Source: CAZMGV01 sp964621525 [NCBI: uncultured bacterium] (GTDB lineage: Bacteria > JAGRBM01). From it: DNA of 64,000 nt. Positions within the stretch are counted from its first letter, which is position 1. Each line of letters starts with the position of its first letter. Below, in pieces: positions 17,184 through 25,389 of the stretch. The notes under the pieces are model-generated. The model had not been told where the DNA came from. It saw only the letters and a program-made list of their open reading frames with translations, and did no database searches. The stretch is from contig CAZUMS010000004.1 in assembly GCA_964621525.1 (NCBI GenBank), positions 106,730 to 170,729 on the forward strand, given 5' to 3'. A program made the translations under genes and the position numbers.

Positions 17184-17471
17184 TGGAATCGTCCCCCGGA
17201 GAGGATCGTCTCCAAGCGGCCAGGGAAAGTAAAGCAGAGTGGCCCGGGTGAAGAGGCCATTGCCGGCCGGCATCCCCTTTCGCCTCATGCCGTTCGCCGG
17301 CGGCGCATGAGCCCGCCCGCGGTTCGGACAATTCCCGATGTCCCATATTGATCCGGTCTGGGCTGCCGAAAACCGATTCAAAAAGTCTCCCTTAAAAATC
17401 CGGAAAATTGACAATCCAGAGTGTAGGCAAAGAAGATTAACGGAGTTTCACCATTCTGTTTCCGGACAGAA

Positions 17472-20400
17472 ATGAGATTTCGACAGGACGGTCGCATGAG
17501 CGCTGCATCGCCTTTCTCCAGAACACTTCACAACGATTCAGACACCTCACGAAAACGGGTTTTCCAAGCAAGGCACTGGCTGACGGCCGTCTGCCTCTCG
17601 ATCGCCGTACTGACCGGGGCCTGCAGCAGCGATAACACTCACGAGCCGGTTCCGCGGACCGCGTTCGAACTGACAGCCCTGACCCCGGCTTCCGGCGCCT
17701 TCGGCCAGAAAATCGTTTTCACCTTCGAGGGCCTGACCGGCGAGGAAGAAGAGCTGGTTGCAAAATTCTCGGTGGACGGCGAGGTTCTCCGCGTCCCGCT
17801 GCTGTCAGGACCGGAACAGGAACTGTGGACGGTGGCACCGGTGCTGGTTTCCGGGGATGTCACGGTGACCGTCGAGGAAAACGGCGCCGAGAGCAACAGC
17901 CTGCCGTTTACCGCGACCGCCGCCGAAGATCCGACGCCCGGCACGGCGGGCAACGAACCCGATGCGATGTTCCAGGTCCTGGCGGAGCTGGCCTATCAGG
18001 CCGATCACGAGCTGGGCATCGGGTATTACCCTTTCCTGGTATCGGCGGGATTTGGCGACGAGGCCGGCGACATCTCCGATGCGCTGCTCGCCCTGTCGGA
18101 AGCGCTCGAGGACATTTTCGGCGAGGAATACCTGGGGCAGCTTACCGAAGAGCAGTGGGCCGTGGTCGACGGGCTGATCGGCAGCGAGAGCGGACTGTCA
18201 GTGCACGAGGCCCTGACGGAAGCAGCCGAACTTCTCTCGCACTCGTCGACCGGCGAGGCCCTCTATAACATCGCCACCGTCACCAACAAGATCGCCGACC
18301 TGATCGACACGCTGAATATTATCGACACAGCCCTGCAGGTGGCGATTCCCCTCGCCGCACTGGCCGATCCGTCGGGAAGTATCGTGGCCTCGGCGACGCT
18401 GGCCCGCGAGATCCTCGGCCGGGTGATCGGCATCCTCGAAGCCGTACAGGTGATTCTGGAGAACGCCCCCAGTGCGGTGGTCGAGAACAGTCTGGTCATC
18501 AAGTCCCAGTTTCCCGATTACTACATCAACAACCACCTCCAGAACGGGCCGAGCCCGGCATGCCTGCTCATTTCCCAGGGTATCGCCGCCGGAGGCGCCG
18601 TGGACCTGGACAACCGTTTCGCACCCGGCTTCGGCGAGCTCGCCAACAAGGATCTTCCGGAAGCCCTGGGGCCCATCATGGCGATCCTGAGCCTGATCGA
18701 CGCCCCCTACCTGAAAGCCGAGGAGATCGATGTCCCCATCACGCTGCGGGTTACCGACGGCAATGCGAATGCGATCAGCGTCGTCGAGGGAGCCTTCGCC
18801 ACCGCCACCTACGTGTACGGCGAGGAACCCGCCCTGATCCAGGTCCAGATCTACCCCAATCTCGACATCGTGCGCGACGACTGTACGGAAGCGATCATTC
18901 GCGGTCATTCCTGCATCCAGCGCGACGAGGCCGACATCCTGCGGCAGGTCGAGGTTCTGGACAAACCCCGCATCGATTCCGTGACACCGGCGCAGGCGTT
19001 TCTGGGCCAGAATCTCGTGGTCGAGGGCAGCTGCATGGCCGCCGTCAACCTGAATTTCCAGGAGGTTTACTTCACCGGCGTCGACACGGACGACGGAGAG
19101 ATCCTCGATGATTTCCTCTTCGACTACGGCTTTTCCGGCTTCTCCCTTGAGGTTCCGGACGGTGTCAGCGGAAATCTCTACTTCGAGATCAACGGCCTCG
19201 CGAGCAATGAATTCGAAATCGAAATCCGGAACCCGGTCGCCTTCAACGTGCCTCCCTCGGCCCTGATCGGCGAGTACTGGCCCGTGGGCGGCGTGGGCTT
19301 TTCGCACAAGCTCTCGCACAATCTCGGCGTCTTTCACGACAGCGCCATTGTGGAGGGTGCCGGCCCGATGAGTCCGTACCCGCCGGCCGGCGTGAACGAG
19401 GCGGCGCACAACAAGATCAACTTCGTGGTTCCGAGCAATGCCGTCTCCGGCCCGTTCCATGTCGAAACCAACACGTATCTCACGACCGCGGTCACGGACG
19501 TCACCGTCCGGAGCATCAAGATATCCGGCGACTTTGCCCCGGAATCCCGGGAAGCCATGCGGCCGAGCGTCGCCCTGGACGCCGACACCGGCACCCGGCA
19601 TATCGTCTACTTCGACCGTCAGCTCGACGACGAGGACACCTATGCCTTCCAGATCGTCGCGAGCCGTCTGGAAACCGGCGAAGAGGAATGGTCGACGCCC
19701 GTGGTGGTGAACGACGACGATTTCTCGGAGGGCGACGACAATGTGTACGGCATGCCGCTGGCTCCTTACCGGGCGGCGATCGCCGCTGCCGGAGGCATGG
19801 TCTGGGCCGTCTGGATCGGCGGCGACAATGAGGTGCATATGGCCCGCTCCGACGGCGGCGCCGCGTGGAGCCAGTTACCGGTCCTGACGGACAGCGGCCG
19901 GACCCACACCCAGGTCGCCCTGGCAGCCGAAGGCAGCAACGTGATCGTCGTCTATTCACAGGAAGGCACGCTTGATTCCGGCTTCGGCCTGGCCGCCGAA
20001 GTCGAATACCTCTTCAGCGACGATGGCGGCGACAACTGGTACCCGCCGGTCCAGCTGTCGGCCTCCCAGCACGATGCCGCCGACCCCAGCGTCAGCATGG
20101 CCGGCGGGCTGGTGGCCGTGGCCTGGTCCGAAGCCGTTTCACCCGCAAGCGAGGAGCCGGACGGATTCCGCACGATCGTCGCCAAACGCTCGCCCGTCGC
20201 GCCAGTGCCGGATTTCAGCGGAGGCTCGCTGTTCGACGCCGCAGACGATCGCATCCATGCCCGAAACCCGAGCATCGCCGCCCGGGCCGGCTGCCAGACG
20301 GACGTGCTCGTCGCCTGGGAGCAGAGCGAAATACCGGCCTCCGTCTTCGGCAACATGACAGATATGCGGCACCAGATGCGCGACCGTGTATTCATCGCCT

Positions 20401-21851
20401 CCGGCCCCGGACAGAGTTCGCCGATCGCTCCGTACGAAACTGACGTAGAAGAAATCCGGCCCGTGCAGAGTCCTGCTCTCGCCATTGACGGCGATTGCAT
20501 TCCGGTGCTCCTGATCGTGCGGCAGGGTTTTTCGGGAAACAGCTATTCGGATTTCAGCGAGGCCTTCGCCGCGGAGGAGAACTTCGCCGAAGTCGTCATG
20601 GCCCGCTCCTTCGACAACGGGCTGCACTTCGAGATTGACCACGTTTCGGACCAGCCCGGCATGTATCTCCAGGAACAGGAACAGTTCGGCCGCGTCGGAT
20701 TCACCGCCGTGGCGGCCGCCGGGCGGGCAGAGATATTCGCCGCCTGGCAGCACCGCAGCAACCTGTCGGGCCCTGTCAACGTCCGTACGATGGTCACCAC
20801 CGGGGATCCGGCCGTTCCGTCAGACTATCCGCCGGCACTGACCGAAGAGATCGATTACGGAGTCGCGGCATTCGTCTGGTCTCCTTTCGTGCAGGTGGCC
20901 GATGCCGATGACTGGCTGGACTACAACCTGTATTACGAGGATACCCTGTTCGGTGTCTGGGCCAGCGAGGACCGGAGCGACTACGGTCTCCGCCGGCTGA
21001 CGCGCCTTCCCCTGAAGGCGCAGCGCGCAGACCTTTCGCCCAGCGGCTATTTCCTCAGTTACACCTATTTCGGCGAGATCGTGGTGGCGGATGCCGACGG
21101 AGCCAACCCGGTCGTCTCGACATTCAATCTCGACGACCTGCGGGCCCGGTCCCCCTATTTCAACGCATCCGAAAATACGATTGCGTTCCGCAACCAGCGC
21201 GGGTGGGGCGTCATTCCCGCTCACGGCGGGGAATACACCGGCAGCTTCAGCACGACCGAGGCGCTGGGAATCCGGCCCTGGCCGGACGACGACATCCAGG
21301 AAGATCCGCTGGTGGAAGACGATTTTCTCAGGCGGTATCAGTGGCAGACCTGGCCTATCGGCAATACGGACATGGTCGTCTACGTGGAGCCGTTCACCGC
21401 CGCAATCGCTTTCTGGCCCTATCTCACCGTCTACAACACCGAGTATCCGCGCGGCCGGATCGGAATCATGAATGCAGACGGCACCGGCAAGACCGAGATC
21501 GACGGCGGCTACGGCGACGATCCGGACGATAGCGAAGACAACGGGTGGGTCGGCTACACCATGCCGGCGATTACGGCGTCCGGCAAAATCGTCTGGGTCG
21601 GCGGTCCCGGCAATGCCAATCTGGTTCGTGACGATTCGCTGTGGACCTACGGAGTCGGCCAGGTCTACGACCCGCCTGGCAGCGTCAGCTGGCCGGAACC
21701 GCTGGCGACAGACGACGAACTCTTCGTCAAAGTACGCCAGACCGACGGCAGCTCGCAACTGCACCGTATCGATGCCGAAGGGACATTCCTGGGCTACGGC
21801 AGTCCGGACTTCGGACAGATCGGCGGAGTCTGCACCTGGCCGAGGCGTTAG
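17472..21851 (+). CDS. Very large lipoprotein with IPT/TIG-like and repeated beta-propeller-type domains
   Basis: A 1459-residue lipoprotein. The signal ends in LTG-AC-SS (lipobox Cys near 51), giving an outer-membrane or surface location. Two IPT/TIG-like segments are visible: FELTALTPASGAFGQKI (about 64-80) and IDSVTPAQAFLGQNL (about 500). A helical region (about 170-360) lies between them. From about residue 680, sialidase/BNR-like strings recur (RPSVALDADTGTRHIVYF, AAIAAAGGMVWAVWIGGD, DPSVSMAGGLVAVAWSE), then TolB-like strings (YFLSYTYFGEIVVADADG, RIGIMNADGTGKTEI). An ATG at 17496 after AGGACGG is an alternative start. It has no operon partner, and ligand and role are unknown. Confidence 0.7.
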   Translation: MRFRQDGRMSAASPFSRTLHNDSDTSRKRVFQARHWLTAVCLSIAVLTGACSSDNTHEPVPRTAFELTALTPASGAFGQKIVFTFEGLTGEEEELVAKFSVDGEVLRVPLLSGPEQELWTVAPVLVSGDVTVTVEENGAESNSLPFTATAAEDPTPGTAGNEPDAMFQVLAELAYQADHELGIGYYPFLVSAGFGDEAGDISDALLALSEALEDIFGEEYLGQLTEEQWAVVDGLIGSESGLSVHEALTEAAELLSHSSTGEALYNIATVTNKIADLIDTLNIIDTALQVAIPLAALADPSGSIVASATLAREILGRVIGILEAVQVILENAPSAVVENSLVIKSQFPDYYINNHLQNGPSPACLLISQGIAAGGAVDLDNRFAPGFGELANKDLPEALGPIMAILSLIDAPYLKAEEIDVPITLRVTDGNANAISVVEGAFATATYVYGEEPALIQVQIYPNLDIVRDDCTEAIIRGHSCIQRDEADILRQVEVLDKPRIDSVTPAQAFLGQNLVVEGSCMAAVNLNFQEVYFTGVDTDDGEILDDFLFDYGFSGFSLEVPDGVSGNLYFEINGLASNEFEIEIRNPVAFNVPPSALIGEYWPVGGVGFSHKLSHNLGVFHDSAIVEGAGPMSPYPPAGVNEAAHNKINFVVPSNAVSGPFHVETNTYLTTAVTDVTVRSIKISGDFAPESREAMRPSVALDADTGTRHIVYFDRQLDDEDTYAFQIVASRLETGEEEWSTPVVVNDDDFSEGDDNVYGMPLAPYRAAIAAAGGMVWAVWIGGDNEVHMARSDGGAAWSQLPVLTDSGRTHTQVALAAEGSNVIVVYSQEGTLDSGFGLAAEVEYLFSDDGGDNWYPPVQLSASQHDAADPSVSMAGGLVAVAWSEAVSPASEEPDGFRTIVAKRSPVAPVPDFSGGSLFDAADDRIHARNPSIAARAGCQTDVLVAWEQSEIPASVFGNMTDMRHQMRDRVFIASGPGQSSPIAPYETDVEEIRPVQSPALAIDGDCIPVLLIVRQGFSGNSYSDFSEAFAAEENFAEVVMARSFDNGLHFEIDHVSDQPGMYLQEQEQFGRVGFTAVAAAGRAEIFAAWQHRSNLSGPVNVRTMVTTGDPAVPSDYPPALTEEIDYGVAAFVWSPFVQVADADDWLDYNLYYEDTLFGVWASEDRSDYGLRRLTRLPLKAQRADLSPSGYFLSYTYFGEIVVADADGANPVVSTFNLDDLRARSPYFNASENTIAFRNQRGWGVIPAHGGEYTGSFSTTEALGIRPWPDDDIQEDPLVEDDFLRRYQWQTWPIGNTDMVVYVEPFTAAIAFWPYLTVYNTEYPRGRIGIMNADGTGKTEIDGGYGDDPDDSEDNGWVGYTMPAITASGKIVWVGGPGNANLVRDDSLWTYGVGQVYDPPGSVSWPEPLATDDELFVKVRQTDGSSQLHRIDAEGTFLGYGSPDFGQIGGVCTWPRR

Positions 21852-21893
21852 TCCGTCCGGCCCGGGACGAACAGCGAAAGTGGGTGGTTAAAC

Positions 21894-21929
21894 TGGTGGA
21901 GGCGCCGGGAATTGAACCACCCGGGCACC
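21894..21929 (-). other. tRNA/tmRNA 3'-end remnant (T-arm and CCA end), candidate attachment site
   Basis: Read on the minus strand the last 24 bases before the junction decompose exactly as T-loop TTCAATT, T-stem CCCGG, acceptor CGCCTCC, discriminator A and CCA. The T-stem 5' strand (CCGGG) is separated from the loop by three extra bases (TGG), and no D-arm, anticodon arm or acceptor 5' strand follows. It is therefore not a functional tRNA but looks like a 3' end left by integration, as with islands in tRNA or ssrA genes. It lies 42 nt after the lipoprotein stop and 350 nt before the AbiE genes. Confidence 0.5.
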
Positions 21930-22092
21930 GCCAAATAAATGAGCAGATTCGCGGTCTTGGCCAACTAACTGCCGAATTTTGCTCAACAGTATCTCAGGCC
22001 CTGTTTGCCCAAATCCGGAGCAGTCGGACTGCGTCGGCCGGGCTAGCGGCACGATAGCGGCACAGAATTTACGTTCACAGATTTTGCGCCGA

Positions 22093-22120
22093 AGGCGCCG
22101 GGTAAAATACCCGGAGCCTT
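22093..22120 (+). terminator. Hairpin AAGGC-CCGGGTA / TACCCGG-GCCTT
   Basis: The stem is CCGGGTA/TACCCGG with an AAA loop, extended by AAGGC/GCCTT across one mismatch; a short ATTTTT follows a few bases later. It lies between the tRNA-like remnant and the AbiE pair. Reading toward the AbiE genes it could insulate them from the lipoprotein transcript. Nothing else is recognised in 21930-22220 apart from a TAGCGGCAC-GA-TAGCGGCAC tandem near 22042-22062. Confidence 0.45.
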
Positions 22121-22221
22121 AGGCCACATTTTTCAGTCCATTTCGGTACGGCGCCGGGATAGTTTCCCGCGATCAACCGACGAAACTCATATTCCCTGTG
22201 TCTTCGATTACCTGCCTTGTT

Positions 22222-22263
22222 TTATAATACTGGTGTTTATTAATAATTACCGGTATATTATAA
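22222..22263. promoter_or_regulatory. Inverted-repeat operator of the AbiE operon
   Basis: TTATAATACTGGT (22222-22234) and ACCGGTATATTATAA (22249-22263) are inverted near-copies around an AT-rich spacer, ending 14 nt before the AbiEi start. AbiEi antitoxins repress their own operon by binding inverted repeats, so this is the likely autoregulatory site. Confidence 0.6.
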
Positions 22264-22277
22264 CAACAGGAGATGCC

Positions 22278-22877
22278 ATGCCTACCGCGTCGGAAAGAAC
22301 CCTAAAGCTGGCCCAAAAATCCGGAGCAATAAGGCCCCGCGATCTCGCATCACATGGAATCGCACCGGTATACCTGCGAAGGCTCGTAAAAGAAGGCAAG
22401 CTCACCCAGTCAGGCCGTGGCCTGTATTGTCTTCCCAATTTCAAGGTGACGGAGTTTCATTCTCTAGCTGAAGCCGGCAAACGAGTACCAAAAGGGACTG
22501 TATGCCTGCTGTCGGCACTTCGCTTTCATAGACTGACCACCCAGGCCCCTTTTGAGGTCTGGATGGCAATTGACGTCAAGGCAGAGAGGCCGCGTGTCGA
22601 CCATCCTCCGCTCAGGATTGTCCGCTTTTCCGGTAAGGCACTGACTGACAGTGCTGATATCCACAAGATCGAAGGCGTAGAGGTCAGGATTTATTCGGCG
22701 GCGAAAACAGTCGCAGACTGCTTCAAATACCGTAACAAGATCGGTCTCGATGTCGCGCTTGAGGCGCTTCGGGACTACCTTCGCAAGTATCGGGGCAAGA
22801 CGGACGAACTATGGCGGCAAGCTGCTGTGTGCCGTGTCCAGAATGTGATCCGACCGTACCTTGAGGCAATGACGTGA
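22278..22877 (+). CDS. abiEi: AbiEi-type antitoxin / transcriptional repressor of a type IV toxin-antitoxin pair
   Basis: A 199-residue protein of the AbiEi family. It has an N-terminal winged-helix DNA-binding domain (ASERTLKLAQKSGAIRPRDLASHG, YLRRLVKEGKLTQSGRGLYCLP) and a C-terminal antitoxin domain (GTVCLLSALRFHRLTTQAP, VRIYSAAKTVADCFKYRNKIGLDVALEAL). It binds its operator and counteracts the AbiEii nucleotidyltransferase without stable complex formation. ATG 22278 has GGAG upstream and lies just after an inverted repeat. The stop overlaps the next start by four bases (GTGA), so translation is coupled. The local GC is lower than in the genes to the left. Confidence 0.85.
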   Translation: MPTASERTLKLAQKSGAIRPRDLASHGIAPVYLRRLVKEGKLTQSGRGLYCLPNFKVTEFHSLAEAGKRVPKGTVCLLSALRFHRLTTQAPFEVWMAIDVKAERPRVDHPPLRIVRFSGKALTDSADIHKIEGVEVRIYSAAKTVADCFKYRNKIGLDVALEALRDYLRKYRGKTDELWRQAAVCRVQNVIRPYLEAMT

Positions 22878-23791
22878 CGAAGAAGAACCCCGTAAATATT
22901 GCCGCCTCCGTGCGCCAGCGTCTTCTAAATCTCTCTAAAGAGCGCGGCGAAGACTACCAGTCAGTCATTACGCGATATGTGCTTGAGCGTCTGCTTTACC
23001 GGGTCGGACGCTCGACCAAGGGCGATGAGTTCGTCCTGAAGGGTGCAATGCTGTTTTCCCTGTGGACCGGAACGCCGCACCGGATGACCTGGGATCTGGA
23101 CCTGCTGGGAAAAGGCGACCCGGAACCGGCTCGGATCAAAATTATCTTTGAGGAAATATGCGGGATGGACGTAACCGAAGACGGTGTCCAGTTCGATGAT
23201 TCCTCGATTAAGGCCGAGCAGATCAAGGAAGACGATGAATACCTAGGCGTCCGTGTCCGCCTTGAGGCGCGAATCGAAGCGGCAAAGATTCCTATCCAGG
23301 TCGATATCGGATTTGGCGACGTAATCACGCCTCCACCTGTCCGGATTTCCTACCCGGTTCTACTCGAATTTCCGGCACCAACTCTCCGATCATATCCAAG
23401 GGAAACGGTGATTGCGGAAAAGCTGGAGGCGATGGTCAGCCGCGGAATGACCAATAGCCGAATGAAGGATTTTTACGACATTTGGGTCTTGGCTGGTCGA
23501 TTCGACTACAGCGGGCACCTTCTCCAGAAAGCCATTCTCTCCACCTTCAAACGACGGGGAACTCCTGTCCCCACTGGTGATCCAGTTGCCTTCACCCACG
23601 AGTTCCACTCCGATTCCTCCCGGCAAGGACAATGGCGAGCCTTTCTTAAAAAGGGGCGGCTGGAGGGCTCGGATGTCGAGCTGAGCGAGATCGTCCCGCT
23701 AATTCGCGATTTTCTTTCGCCGATATTGTCGGCGATCTCCCAAGGCCGCGGATTTGAGGGGGATTGGAAGGCGGGCGGTCCCTGGACGTGA
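22874..23791 (+). CDS. abiEii: AbiEii/AbiGii-type nucleotidyltransferase toxin
   Basis: A 305-residue nucleotidyltransferase-fold toxin of the AbiEii family, which acts by adding nucleotides (members target tRNA or other acceptors). Visible parts are the KGAMLFSLWTG segment, TWDLDLLGKGD (the paired Asp, near 74-76, of the active site), later VDIGFGDVITP, and the C-terminal AEKLEAMVSRGMTNSRMKDFYDIW with the conserved E.K...R...S.KDFYDI block. It starts with GTG in the GTGA overlap. AbiEi/AbiEii pairs act in phage abortive infection and stabilise mobile elements. The length is normal and no residue loss is apparent. Confidence 0.88.
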   Translation: MTKKNPVNIAASVRQRLLNLSKERGEDYQSVITRYVLERLLYRVGRSTKGDEFVLKGAMLFSLWTGTPHRMTWDLDLLGKGDPEPARIKIIFEEICGMDVTEDGVQFDDSSIKAEQIKEDDEYLGVRVRLEARIEAAKIPIQVDIGFGDVITPPPVRISYPVLLEFPAPTLRSYPRETVIAEKLEAMVSRGMTNSRMKDFYDIWVLAGRFDYSGHLLQKAILSTFKRRGTPVPTGDPVAFTHEFHSDSSRQGQWRAFLKKGRLEGSDVELSEIVPLIRDFLSPILSAISQGRGFEGDWKAGGPWT

Positions 23792-23859
23792 GCATGACCC
23801 AACGGAAAAGCATTCCTCCTTGCTCAAACCACCGACCAATCCAGAACGTGCTCTCGTGG

Positions 23860-23932
23860 GAAAGTCTGGAATACCCGACTTTCATGCAGAAAAGACGTTA
23901 AATGCCGCGAAAGTCGGATATACCAGACTTTC
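23860..23932. repeat. Pair of inverted 24-bp operator-like sites
   Basis: Two 24-bp sites, each flanked by GAAAGTC...GACTTTC, lie at 23860-23883 and 23909-23932. The second is the reverse complement of the first with three differences. Both sit 88-160 nt upstream of the gene at 24020, fitting a repressor or activator that binds twice. The remaining bases in 23792-24019 show no gene. Confidence 0.55.
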
Positions 23933-24019
23933 GCCAAATACCGATTTCTGACGACCAATTAGCCTCACTGCCGTTGTTCATCATTCGGCATCATGGCGTC
24001 GGCAGAATAGCCTCTTCTC

Positions 24020-25252
24020 ATGACTTACAAACCGCTCACGTACAACCGGAACGAACTTTACAAGCAGGTCTGGGAGAAACCCGTTCAGGAGGTAGCCAGA
24101 AGCTATGGTATCTCTGATGTTGCGCTTGCCAAGGTGTGCCGAAAACTCGCTGTTCCCGTTCCTTACCGGGGCTACTGGGCGCGTAAGGCATCCGGCCAGA
24201 ACCCAAAACAAACACCCCTCCCCGAGGTACCGCTCAATTTCAAAACGGAGTTGAGACGATTGGGCCGAACGGGAGGACGCTCTACTCCGGTCACGCTGCC
24301 GCCAGATATTCAGTCCAAGGTGTCACGCGAAAAGCTCGCCGAAAACGCGATCACGGTCTCTCCGTCTCTCATTGACCCGCACAGGCTTGTGGCGAGAACC
24401 GCCCGAATACTCGGCCGCAGGAAGCCATCCAATGACGGTATTCTGCGTCAGGCCAGTGAAAGGTGCCTCGACATCGAAGTCTCCCCAGCGGCTCTCGATC
24501 GTGCGCTGAAAATAATGGATGCCTTCATTAAGGCCTGCGAGCAACGGGGATTAACGGTCATTCCTGCTCGAAGAATGACACCCAGTAAACCCGGCCAACG
24601 TGAGCCCACAGAAGACGTTCTGCCAGAAACAACAAGCCTTCAGGTTGAAGGTGAAACGATCACTCTCCGGTTGGTCGAGAAGTGTGACACCACGTTTCCT
24701 CCGGCACCCAAACCCCCTGAAGGGTTATCCGGTTATACCCTCAAAAGCTGGATCCGCCGGAACCGGCCCGAGCCGACGTACCATCCCAGTGGCGAACTCC
24801 AGCTGATGCTGAAAACCTATGACTCGCAGGCATCCTGGAAAGATGGCAAACAGCAGCGGCTGGAAAACTGCCTGAATGATGCTGTCGCCCGGCTGTTCAT
24901 TCTGGCGCAACGGTTAAAAGACAATAGAGCCGAGCAAGAACAATGGAACCGGGATTTCGAGGAAAATAAGCGCCGGAGACGGGAAGAGGAACGACGGACA
25001 CAGGAGGAGCAGGAACGGGCGAAAACGCTCCTCGCACGTTTGAGCAATTGGCGACTCGCACGAGAGATACGGACACACATCACTGAAATCACAGCTATTC
25101 TCGATAAAGAAGAAGTCACGCTGAACCCAGACGGCGAACTGGCGAAAGAACTGAAATGGGCGTTGCTCTATGCCGACAAGATCGACCCGGTCACACCACT
25201 GCTCAATGAGATTGCGGAGGAGAAGGAAACTAAGGATGATAAGTGTGAATAG
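24020..25252 (+). CDS. Conserved hypothetical protein with N-terminal helix-turn-helix-like motif and coiled coil
   Basis: A 410-residue soluble protein. Residues 5-60 (YNRNELYKQVWEKPVQEVARSYGISDVALAKVCRKLAVPVPYRGYWARK) are a widespread conserved block with helix-turn-helix character (SDVALAKVCRKL) and a GYWA motif. I recall it from many unannotated proteins but not with an assigned function. The middle is basic, followed by a long charged coiled coil at about 300-350 (FEENKRRRREEERRTQEEQERAK). It lies right after the AbiE pair and is preceded by duplicated 24-bp sites. It may belong to the same accessory insertion; no operon partner follows. Confidence 0.6.
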   Translation: MTYKPLTYNRNELYKQVWEKPVQEVARSYGISDVALAKVCRKLAVPVPYRGYWARKASGQNPKQTPLPEVPLNFKTELRRLGRTGGRSTPVTLPPDIQSKVSREKLAENAITVSPSLIDPHRLVARTARILGRRKPSNDGILRQASERCLDIEVSPAALDRALKIMDAFIKACEQRGLTVIPARRMTPSKPGQREPTEDVLPETTSLQVEGETITLRLVEKCDTTFPPAPKPPEGLSGYTLKSWIRRNRPEPTYHPSGELQLMLKTYDSQASWKDGKQQRLENCLNDAVARLFILAQRLKDNRAEQEQWNRDFEENKRRRREEERRTQEEQERAKTLLARLSNWRLAREIRTHITEITAILDKEEVTLNPDGELAKELKWALLYADKIDPVTPLLNEIAEEKETKDDKCE

Positions 25253-25389
25253 GAAGGGGAAGACTAAGCAAAGTATCGGCGGCTGAGTTGCCTATGAGCC
25301 TTTCTCGCCATCAAGAGTAAAGACGCGTTGCAAGAAATATCACCATTCAGTCTCATCTTTATGTCCCAAATTTCAATTCCTCCTACGCC

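Noticed and set aside
18198-19838. 546-residue minus-strand frame inside the large lipoprotein
   Set aside because: It has no motifs, start context or neighbours, and the plus-strand frame is complete with a lipobox.
21894-22060. A complete tRNA or tmRNA on the minus strand
   Set aside because: Only the 3' T-arm/acceptor/CCA part parses; no acceptor 5' strand, D-arm, anticodon arm or tag reading frame was found.
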